From an uncultured Eubacteriales bacterium (GTDB lineage: Bacteria; Bacillota; Clostridia; Oscillospirales; Acutalibacteraceae), in the NCBI GenBank assembly GCA_934630515.1, contig CAKTVV010000011.1, positions 1-64,000 on the forward strand: 64,000 nt of DNA. The letters are read 5' to 3'. Within the stretch, counting starts at the first letter, position 1; each line of letters starts with the position of its first letter. Positions 7,940 through 15,264 of this stretch are shown in pieces. The translations under genes and the position numbers were made by a program. The notes beneath the pieces were generated by a model that had not been told where the DNA came from, made no database searches, and worked only from the letters and a program-made list of their open reading frames with translations.

Positions 7940-8260
7940 GTGCGATATCTTTGCTATGCTGTGAACAGGCGATCGGCGGTTACCGGTCAGGCGAAAATAG
8001 GAAGTCACACTGTTATTTGGCTGCGAGAACCCGCTATTTTACTGGATTTTCGGGAATGTTCCTATTTCGTTACCCGTACCATTCGTGTCAACGGAAACTG
8101 GACGGCAGCGCTTGCCTCTCTCCGTCTGCTCGGACACATGGCTCATGTTATCCAAAACCGCTTGGAGGATGAACGCAAAAACAGAGAACACAGTATCGAC
8201 CGCAAGCTGCGGAGAAAGATCGAGGAAAAGAAACAGGCTCAGGGATTGCGACAAGGATAG
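7940..8260 (+). CDS. Possible C-terminal tail of a relaxase (fragment)
   Basis: A 106-residue plus-strand frame without a convincing ribosome binding site. From about residue 28 it looks like real coding sequence (RVNGNWTAALASLRLLGHMA, then a very charged helix RKLRRKIEEKKQAQG) and ends directly before a strong terminator. The pattern recalls the C-terminal tails of Clostridia MOB-P type relaxases. If so, the N-terminal nicking domain is lost. The identification is from memory and tentative. Confidence 0.35.
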   Translation: MRYLCYAVNRRSAVTGQAKIGSHTVIWLREPAILLDFRECSYFVTRTIRVNGNWTAALASLRLLGHMAHVIQNRLEDERKNREHSIDRKLRRKIEEKKQAQGLRQG

Positions 8261-8300
8261 GAAAACGGTGCAGCCTGCAAAGACTGCACCGTTTTCAAAT
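8261..8300 (+). terminator. Rho-independent terminator
   Basis: A perfect 13-bp stem (8261-8273 with 8284-8296) with a 10-base loop ends in TTTTC. It follows the plus-strand stop at 8258-8260 immediately and overlaps the last codon of the minus-strand toxin gene. Confidence 0.75.
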
Positions 8301-8671
8301 TTGGTGTTTAATGATCCACTGGACCATATCTTCAAATCGTGATTTGCCGGCAGCAACATCCAACACCATATCCGACAATTCTTCCTGTGTATATTCAACT
8401 TCGATCCCGTTCAACGATAAAAACAGGAGCATAACGTGTGCGCCGATACGCTTGTTTCCGTCAATAAAGCATGGTTGCAGATCAAGCCGTAGCCAAGACG
8501 GGCGCCCTTTTGTTGCAGGGACGGGAAATCGTCGACATCACCAAATCCCTGAAACGGCGCACTCAATGCCGAGTCCAACAGTCCCTCGTCACGCAACCCG
8601 TCAGAACCGCCGGTTTCCCTGATCAGTTCGCCATGAAGCATGAGGACTTGTTTCTTTGTCAGTTTCTTCAT
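8295..8671 (-). pseudogene. doc: Doc-family toxin with frameshift in the catalytic motif
   Basis: The frame from 8671 encodes a normal Doc/Fic-type start (LTKKQVLMLHGELIRETGGS) up to GYGLICNHA, then shifts. In the next frame the remainder is perfect: FIDGNKRIGAHVMLLFLSL, then ...VQWIIKHQI and a TGA at 8295-8297. The total of 377 bases is one short of a whole number of codons, so a single base is missing near 8467-8470. The break falls inside HxFxDGNKR, the Fic active-site motif that transfers phosphate to EF-Tu in known Doc proteins. As read, the toxin is inactive. It overlaps the intact antitoxin by ATGA. Confidence 0.85.
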
Positions 8672-8910
8672 TTGGCAAGCACCTCATATGCCTGCTTGTT
8701 TCTGGCGATCAGCCGCTTGGAGATCGACATAACATCTTCGTCCGATGCCGTTTGTTCTTTTTCGGCCTGCCCGAACTCAACGATGAGATACCGGGGAACA
8801 TTGTTTTTCAAAATAACAGCGGAACCGTTTTCATCTACGAGCCGTGCGACCTTGGAAAAGTTCTGATTTGCCTCCGTAATGGAAACGAGCGTATTTGTAT
8901 TGATATTCAA
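8668..8910 (-). CDS. phd: Phd/YefM-family antitoxin
   Basis: An 80-residue antitoxin with the Phd/YefM N-terminal DNA-binding fold (SITEANQNFSKVARLVDENG, VILKNNVPRYLIV) and a charged, probably disordered C-terminal toxin-binding tail. The site GGAGGTG sits 8 bases before a TTG at 8910, which fits better than the GTG at 8925 that overlaps it. It would bind Doc and repress its own promoter, as known for the family. The toxin partner downstream is frameshifted, so the module may survive only as antitoxin. Confidence 0.8.
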   Translation of the reverse strand: MNINTNTLVSITEANQNFSKVARLVDENGSAVILKNNVPRYLIVEFGQAEKEQTASDEDVMSISKRLIARNKQAYEVLAK

Positions 8911-8929
8911 TAATATCACCTCCACTTAT

Positions 8930-8958
8930 AGTATACACCATCAATAGGATAAATTCAA
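8930..8958 (-). promoter_or_regulatory. Promoter of the phd-doc module
   Basis: On the minus strand TTGAAT (8953-8958) and TATACT (8930-8935) are 17 bp apart, 20 bp upstream of the antitoxin start. Confidence 0.75.
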
Positions 8959-9001
8959 CCTATTTCAATCAAAATTCGAAAAGTTTTTTAAGGAGAAACT
9001 C

Positions 9002-9358
9002 ATGTCAACCGAATACATTCACTTTACCGCCGAGCAAAAGGAAGCGGCTCGGCAGACAGACCTGGTCGCACTCCTGCAAAGCCAGGGTGAACACTTAAAA
9101 CGCTTCGGCAAGGAGTATGTGTGGCGTGACGGCTCGGAAAAGGTTACGGTCAGAGGAAACCTTTGGTTTCACCAATACGAGCGCATCGGCGGCGACGCCG
9201 TTGACTTTGATCGCAGATTTTATAACATGGACTTTCCGCAGGCCGTCAATTTTCTGCTCGGCAATAACGGCGGCACAATTCAAAAAACCTAGCCTGTAAA
9301 GCAGGAACCGAAAAAGCCTTTTGAATTGCCGCCTCAAAATGAAAATATGCGGCGAGTG
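9002..9358 (+). pseudogene. Truncated DUF3991/CHC2-type primase N-terminus
   Basis: An ATG at 9002 with AAGGAG upstream begins YIHFTAEQKEAARQTDLVAL, followed by GNLWFHQYERIGGDAVDFDR, the zinc-finger-like N-terminal region of DUF3991/Toprim proteins of conjugative elements. A TAG at 9290-9292 interrupts it. The same frame continues PVKQEPKKPFELPPQNENMR, which is normal family sequence, and then turns abruptly at about 9355-9360 into a TPR protein. So the gene has a nonsense mutation and has lost about three quarters of its length. Confidence 0.7.
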
Positions 9359-9691
9359 TATTACAACAAAGGTGAATATACGAATTCCGTTTCAATGTGG
9401 CAGGATATTTTGGGGCAGAACGCTCACCTTGATATTGCTTATCGCAGTATCGGCAGGGCTTATTTTCAGACAGGCAACAGCCGTTTGGCTTTGAATATGC
9501 TGAAAAAAGGTGACGACCCATATTTTTATTCACTGGCGTTAAAGGATTATCGCAAAGAGTTTGTCCGTGAAAACTTTGTGCGGCTACTCTTGACAGCGAT
9601 AGTTGTTCTAGTCGGTATGATAATTGGCTTGAAACATCTACGCCGATGGCTATCAGCGAATAATAGAAGGACGGGCTGCAATCATGTCTAA
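9359..9691 (+). pseudogene. C-terminal fragment of a TPR membrane protein
   Basis: About 110 residues, in frame with the broken primase. Helix pairs typical of tetratricopeptide repeats (GEYTNSVSMWQDILGQNAHL, AYRSIGRAYFQTGNSRLALN) are followed by one membrane segment (LLTAIVVLVGMIIGL) and a basic tail. In related bacteria such a TPR/NHL protein stands directly before a Yip1 protein and a DUF5696 protein, which is the arrangement here. The N-terminal part was lost at the junction near 9358. Confidence 0.65.
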
Positions 9692-10391
9692 TTTGAGAAA
9701 AGCAATATCGGCATGTGTTTTACTATTTAAACAGTGGAATTACAAAAGGCGAAACCAGTCGTATGCTTCGCGGCATGATCGCTCATTATTACTGGAGCCT
9801 TTTAAGCTTTTTACACATCCGATAAGAACCTTTGATGAAATAAAATTTGAAAATCGCGGTTCGCTGCTAATCGCCAATCTGCTGTTGCTGCTATATTTTC
9901 TGCAACAGGTAGTATGGGCAACCGCCGGCGGATACTTGTATAATCCTCAGGCAGAAGGAAATTTCAGTTTAGCGTCCATATTAGCCCAAACGGTTGGAAT
10001 TTGTATGCTTTGGACGATTTGCAACTGGGCTATGTGCACACTGACAAACGGAATCGGTAAGGTGCGTGAGATATGGATTGCTGTTTGCTATTCGTTGCTT
10101 CCGGTAATATTGATCGGATTTATATGTGTTGGTTTATCGAATGTACTATCAATGGATGAAAGTGTAATTTTTTCCACTCTTCAAATATTATCAAAAGTAT
10201 GGACTTTGATGCTGGTGTTTCTGGGAATGATGATTATTCATCAATTTTCTGTAAAGAAAACAATAATGTCTGTAATTTTCACACTACTGTGTATCGCAGC
10301 GCTTCTTTTTCTCCTGTTATTGCTTTTTAGCGTTATACAGCAGATTGTGGGCTTCGTGTCAGCGATTATTCATGAGCTTAAATACCGGTAG
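9684..10391 (+). CDS. YIP1-family multi-spanning membrane protein
   Basis: A 235-residue protein with a cytoplasmic N-terminus containing the typical PFKLFTHPIRTFDEIKFENRG block, then about five hydrophobic segments (roughly 70-90, 110-135, 148-170, 183-200, 205-228). It overlaps the TPR fragment by 8 bases. YIP1 proteins of this kind accompany DUF5696 proteins and sugar ABC transporters in Firmicutes, and their exact role is unknown. The gene itself is intact, but both neighbours are broken, so it is probably a passenger in a decaying cluster. Confidence 0.7.
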   Translation: MSNLRKAISACVLLFKQWNYKRRNQSYASRHDRSLLLEPFKLFTHPIRTFDEIKFENRGSLLIANLLLLLYFLQQVVWATAGGYLYNPQAEGNFSLASILAQTVGICMLWTICNWAMCTLTNGIGKVREIWIAVCYSLLPVILIGFICVGLSNVLSMDESVIFSTLQILSKVWTLMLVFLGMMIIHQFSVKKTIMSVIFTLLCIAALLFLLLLLFSVIQQIVGFVSAIIHELKYR

Positions 10392-10411
10392 TGTTGAACA
10401 TTTAATGGGAG

Positions 10412-12362
10412 GTGGACACGATTAAAAGAGTCATACTGATATGCTTGGTGTTGTGCTTTATTTTCACAATAGCTACTGCGGGCCAGAAAGTCGAATCGCC
10501 TAATGTAAATGTGAACGCTGAAGTGGGTGTTGTAATACAAGGGTTAGAAGATTATATGCCGATCAATGAAGTGAATGACCGTTCTTTGCTGGTGGATTTA
10601 AGTACGGGCAATGTTGTCGTTCGTGATCATAGGTCTGACACATTATGGTATACAACGCCTCCAACAGTGGATAGTATAGCGGATATAGGAAGAGAAACTC
10701 TGAATAATTTGAAGTCTCATCTTACCGTTACTTATCTGACCGAGATGCTCAATGAGATAACGGTAACAGTGCGGATTGCATTGCTAAGGACACTTATGAG
10801 GTGCTTCAAGTTCATGGCGGGTTAAAGTTTATTTATCATTTCGAATCTGACGGTGAACAATTTTCTATTCCTGTTGAATTTACATTGGAAAAAGACTATA
10901 TGCAGGTAAGAATCCTTTATGACGATATTCGGGAATACGGTAAGTCAAAAATTACAAGAATCGATTTGTTACCGTGGTTTGGTGCCGGAGCAGCAGATGA
11001 GGAAGGGTATTTATTTATTCCTGACGGCAGCGGAGCGCTGGTGGATTTTGCTGACAATACGCGCGATGCACCTACATATCGTATGCCAGTATACGGAAGC
11101 GATCCTGCGGTTGATCTGCTGTTAAAAACACCGGCGCCTGCCCAATCGATACATATGCCGGTATATGGAATCAAAAAAGCCAATAGTGCTATATTGGCAG
11201 TAATACATGAAGGAGATTGTGCGGCACAAGTTTTCTCGGTTAACAGTAGCGAAATTGCCCCTTATTGCGGAGTGGGCAGCTCGTTTATCTATCATCAGAC
11301 CGATTTAACTGGAATCCATGAAAAATCCGGAAATTTGCGAACGGTAATGATGCTTCAGGATAAGCCGCTAGATATTACGCCGACCGTTCGATATTACTTT
11401 TTGAATGATGAAGATGCCGATTACAGTGGAATGGCTCGTCAATATCGTCGCTATCTTATGGAGGAGAAGGGGTTAAAGCAAATTGATCACGAGGATAGCG
11501 CTTCCCCATCTGTTTCACTTCAATTTTACGGGCTCACAAGTCGCCCGTCGAATTTCATAGGAATTCCGACAACAAAGCTTGTTGTTGCGACCACCTTCGA
11601 GCAAATAACAGATTTCATTACACGGATTGAAGTGGATAATCCGATTGTACAGTTATATGGTTTTGAAAACGGTGGATATAACAACAAATATCATACAAAG
11701 CAAAACTTTGATAAAAAACGGGAGGGAAAAGCGGATATCAAAAACTTCTGGACGCTACCGGAGGCATGGTTTATACAGCTTATGATTTACTGCGGGATTA
11801 TAGTGGCAGTATATGGGAAGACAGATATGTTCGCAGTCTCAACAAAGCCCGTGTTACGCGTAAGCAACCGTTGCTCAGCACTGGTGATTGGGATGATAAA
11901 AGAGCAGATTGGAAATACAAAAATTTGTTAGCCTTGAAGAACAGTGCGAGAAGTTTACTTAAGAGTGTGGAAAGAAAGAGCAATGCCGGAACGTTACTTA
12001 TGAGGTTCGCAAGCGAAATACCAAGTGACTTTAATGCGAAAAATCCTAATGACAGACAACAAACGGTCGATGCATATACCGGTATAATGCAGGCGTGGGA
12101 TACGCCTTTGGCGGCTGAGGGCGGAAATGTATATGTTGCACCCTATGTGGGACTGATATCCGATGTTCCTGCGCAGAGCAGTAAACATTTACTTTTTTCA
12201 AGAGATATCCCATTTTATTCAATGGTGCTGCATGGGTATGTGCGGCTGAGTTCCCAACCGTTGAACAATGCGCCCGACCGTAAATCTGCTGTTTCAATGT
12301 TGCTGTTGTCGGGGATTATTCCTACATACCAGCCCACCGCCATCACTCCTTTTTCCGGGTGA
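10412..12362 (+). pseudogene. DUF5696 protein with two frameshifts and lost C-terminus
   Basis: Three overlapping frames together form one DUF5696 protein with a signal-peptide-like start. The first shift, near 10769, is a missing base in ...ACAGTGCGGATTGC. The second, near 11746, is a missing base in AAAACTTCTGGACG; restoring either base joins the homologous sequence (SADCIAKD; NFLDATGGMVYTAYD). The last frame carries the conserved GGNVYVAPYVGLI and DIPFYSMVLHGYV blocks and ends artificially at 12362, after unrelated codons from about 12335. The start is doubtful: GGGAGG precedes GTG 10412 too closely. DUF5696 proteins are thought to act in carbohydrate uptake or processing. Confidence 0.75.
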
Positions 12363-12852
12363 GAATGCACCCCACCACGGCGCCGATCAGCAGAAAGGGC
12401 GCTATGCGCACATACAAATATTCAAACACATGGCAGGCGGCGCCGATTGCAGCCGTTTCCGGGTCGGTATAATTCCACCCCAGATAGGGGCTGCCCATCA
12501 CCGCCAGAAACGCAAACCCCAGTATAACCCCTGCGCCTAAAGCAACGCACAGCCAGTGTCCTATACGGCGGCTTGTCGCCTGACGGCGTGCCAGCTGCTG
12601 ATTGATGACCGCCAGCCTTTCGGCAATGGCCGTCAGCGTCTCGGCATCCGTCTGCGGGACAGTCTCTCCCAGCAGCATGCTGACCGGAGACTCCAGCACC
12701 TCCGACAAAGTGATCAGCATAGAAGCGTCCGGAACCGACAGCCCCTGCTCCCATTTGGAAACCGTCTGCCGCACCACGTTCAGCCGGATCGCCAATTCCT
12801 CTTGGGAGAGTCCTTTTGCCTTTCGGAATGTCCGAATGTTGTCACTTAGCAT
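12343..12852 (-). CDS. XRE-family regulator with membrane domain
   Basis: A 169-residue protein. A Cro/CI-type helix-turn-helix (residues about 3-58, LSQEELAIRLNVVRQTVSKW) is followed by a linker and two hydrophobic segments (about 105-125 and 148-165) ending in TRKKE. Such HTH-plus-membrane proteins are common in Clostridia and may sense envelope conditions. The site AAGGTGG 7 bases upstream favours ATG 12852 over GTG 12864. Its 3' end is the point where chromosome-like GC-rich sequence begins; the broken DUF5696 frame runs into it from the other strand. Confidence 0.8.
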   Translation of the reverse strand: MLSDNIRTFRKAKGLSQEELAIRLNVVRQTVSKWEQGLSVPDASMLITLSEVLESPVSMLLGETVPQTDAETLTAIAERLAVINQQLARRQATSRRIGHWLCVALGAGVILGFAFLAVMGSPYLGWNYTDPETAAIGAACHVFEYLYVRIAPFLLIGAVVGCILTRKKE

Positions 12853-12886
12853 ATCTATTTCCACCTTTCCTTCTGTGAATGAGACT

Positions 12887-12915
12887 ATTGTAAGCCAAAT
12901 TCCTCACTACGGCAA
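12887..12915 (-). promoter_or_regulatory. Promoter of the XRE regulator gene
   Basis: Minus-strand TTGCCG (12910-12915) and TACAAT (12887-12892) with a 17-bp spacer, 34 bp upstream of the chosen start. Confidence 0.6.
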
Positions 12916-12979
12916 GCAACACATAATAACATTCCGGGTGCAATCAGCACAACAGCGCTCCTCTCCCCCCCGATACCGC

Positions 12980-13020
12980 AAAAAAACGGAGGTACTGCGT
13001 CAATGGGCGCAGTACCTCCG
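12980..13020 (-). terminator. Rho-independent terminator of the GH26-like operon
   Basis: A 13-bp stem (12987-12999 with 13008-13020) has an 8-base loop. On the minus strand it is followed by seven T. It lies 28 bases after the stop of the GH26-like gene. Confidence 0.9.
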
Positions 13021-13047
13021 TGTCATAAAGGGAGGAAGTAAGCAAAT

Positions 13048-15264
13048 TTATTCTGTGGGCTCCGCAGACGCAGCTTTGCGTTTTTTGCGGCGCCACAGCA
13101 GAAACCAGACGGCACCGCCGCCCAGCAGGACGACCCCCGCCGCTACCGGGATGATCCACAGGTAGCTATACTCCGTGATCTTACGCACCACCCGGCGGCG
13201 CTTGCCGTCGGTGGGCTTATTATCCCCGGAGTTGTCTGCGTCATCGGATACATCGGAGCTTTCGTCGGAGGCATCGATCCAGCCGTCCTCCTCCGGCTCC
13301 TCCTCGCCGTCCGTGGGACGGTCCGTGCGCTCGCCGGAATATACGCCGTACAGCTCCAGCTCCACGATATTGACCAGATCCCGCTCGCTGGCGACCGTTG
13401 CCGAGTTTGCGCCGGTGATGAGCAGCCGATAATACGGCGCCGTCACCGCCCGCACCGTGTGCGTAATCTGACTGCCGGTATTCCCGGTGACCGTATTCAG
13501 CGCCGTCCATGTCTTGCCGTCGAAGCTGTATTGCAGCTGCAGATCCCGCACATTGTACATCGAGAGCCGTCCGGCATAGCCGGCAGATTTGACCGCATAG
13601 GAGAATATCCTCGCCGGGCGCTCAAATTCCAGCGCCACCCAAGTGCTGCCGGCATCCGCCTGTATCCGGCTCTCCCAGACGGTGGGAACGCCGTCGTTGA
13701 CCTTCCAGGCGGTGTCGCTGTCATCTGCATCAAAGGCATTCGCCTCCAACGCCAGATTTTCCAGTGGCGTCACCACGCAGGAGCGGAACTGTGCCGCCGT
13801 TTCCGCCGGAATATTCTTCACCGCCTCGGCATATTGCCACATAGCTCCGGTCAGATCGTCTCCGCTGTAAAAGGTCACGCTGTACCCCTCGTTGACCCGC
13901 AGATCCCGCAGCTGCGACAGGTCGATCCCCCGCTCCTGCAGCTCCTGCGCCGTATAGCGGCGTTCCTCCAGCCCCCGACGGGACTGCTCCCCGGCACTGT
14001 ACAGCTGCACGATGCCGGGCGCCTCCATCACCCCGCTGCGATAATCCGCCACATCCGGCAGATTCAGGGTAAAGGGACTGTTCACGAATGCCACGCCGTC
14101 GTCGTTGCCGTCCTCCGGCATCTGCCGGTTGTCCAGCATAGAGTAGTTATTATCCGCCCAGCCGTTTACCCAGCTGATGCGGGACCAATTTTCCATGGTG
14201 CTTTGCAGCAGGGTGTACCAGGAGCCCCGGGCTTGGGACTGGCACTCCGACGGCACCCCGTCCCGGCAGGAATACTCGGCAAATCCGATGGGCTTGCCGG
14301 TCTTGACGTACCAGCTGTAGTTGAGGCAGCCGCTGCCGGACACGGCGCCCAGCAGCTCCGGCTCGGAATACAGCGTCGCCGCATACACATCCACATAGGC
14401 GTTGCCCGGGTTCCGCTCAATGGTATTGGATTTATGCCCCGGCGAGTAGGTCACCAGAAAGCCGGTGAGCCGGGCGTCAATGAGCATCTGCACCGTCTGC
14501 TGAAACACCCGGGTAAAGGCGGCATAGCCCTCCTCGGTGACCCCGTTGAAATTGTTGTAATTGAACTCGATCCAAGGGCGGTACATATACGCCTTGACGC
14601 CGCTGTCCTCCAGCGCCTGCAGGCTGGCGACCAGCTGAGACTGGTATTTTCGCCACAGCGCATACGCCTGCATATCCCGCTCCGGATTGGTGGCGTCCAG
14701 CTCCGCAACAGCGTCGGTGGGATCGGTGTATTTACCCTTTTCCACCAGCAGAGCGCCGCAGATCTCCGGCGGTGCCGAATCCGCATGCACCAGCAGGACA
14801 TTTCCCTTTTCATAGTGCTTGAGGAGCAGCTGGTTGACCGTTGCCGCATCGGTGAAATCCATCGTCGTGCCGGTGATCTCAGCGCCCTTTGCCGTATCAA
14901 AGACGGGCTTGCTGGTATCCACCGTATAGCGGCAGGAATACAGCGCCGGCTCCACCCCCAACTGCTCCACCGTGCGCCGCCAAATATCATCGGTGTTCTG
15001 AATGTCGAACTGTCCGGTAAGAAAGGTCTGGCTATCCGTCAAAGAGGCAAGATAGGCATAGAGATTTTTCGCCTCCCGGCTGGCATAGGGGTTGATCGGC
15101 GCCAGAATATCGGTGGCGGTCACTTTGCTTTCATCCGTGATATGGGTCCAGCCCTCCGGCATTGTACCGTCCTGCCAGTCATACAACGCCGCCGCCGGCA
15201 GGGCGCTCAGCAGCAGCGCCAGCAGCAAACCCCATAACAGGCTGCGCCTGAGAATCGCTTTCAT
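13048..15264 (-). CDS. GH26-like endo-mannanase-type surface enzyme with discoidin domain
   Basis: A 738-residue exported protein. A signal peptide (about 1-26) is followed by a GH26-like TIM-barrel domain (about 50-440), a connecting region, an F5/8 type C (discoidin) domain (about 510-670), an acidic Ser/Asp-rich linker and a C-terminal membrane anchor (about 705-727) with a basic tail. In the barrel, YRPWIEFN places a glutamate (E233) where GH26 enzymes carry the acid/base, and FAEYSC (E330) fits the nucleophile; the usual histidine before the first glutamate is isoleucine here. GH26 enzymes cut beta-mannans or related glycans. The start overlaps the stop of the giant surface protein gene by ATGA, so the two are one operon. 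Confidence 0.65.
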   Translation of the reverse strand: MKAILRRSLLWGLLLALLLSALPAAALYDWQDGTMPEGWTHITDESKVTATDILAPINPYASREAKNLYAYLASLTDSQTFLTGQFDIQNTDDIWRRTVEQLGVEPALYSCRYTVDTSKPVFDTAKGAEITGTTMDFTDAATVNQLLLKHYEKGNVLLVHADSAPPEICGALLVEKGKYTDPTDAVAELDATNPERDMQAYALWRKYQSQLVASLQALEDSGVKAYMYRPWIEFNYNNFNGVTEEGYAAFTRVFQQTVQMLIDARLTGFLVTYSPGHKSNTIERNPGNAYVDVYAATLYSEPELLGAVSGSGCLNYSWYVKTGKPIGFAEYSCRDGVPSECQSQARGSWYTLLQSTMENWSRISWVNGWADNNYSMLDNRQMPEDGNDDGVAFVNSPFTLNLPDVADYRSGVMEAPGIVQLYSAGEQSRRGLEERRYTAQELQERGIDLSQLRDLRVNEGYSVTFYSGDDLTGAMWQYAEAVKNIPAETAAQFRSCVVTPLENLALEANAFDADDSDTAWKVNDGVPTVWESRIQADAGSTWVALEFERPARIFSYAVKSAGYAGRLSMYNVRDLQLQYSFDGKTWTALNTVTGNTGSQITHTVRAVTAPYYRLLITGANSATVASERDLVNIVELELYGVYSGERTDRPTDGEEEPEEDGWIDASDESSDVSDDADNSGDNKPTDGKRRRVVRKITEYSYLWIIPVAAGVVLLGGGAVWFLLWRRKKRKAASAEPTE

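Noticed and set aside
13459..15237. Long plus-strand frame opposite the GH26-like gene, and similar ones at 15291-17318 and 17337-19388
   Set aside because: They are antisense shadows of the two surface-protein genes, with low-complexity Arg/His/Gln composition and no start signals.
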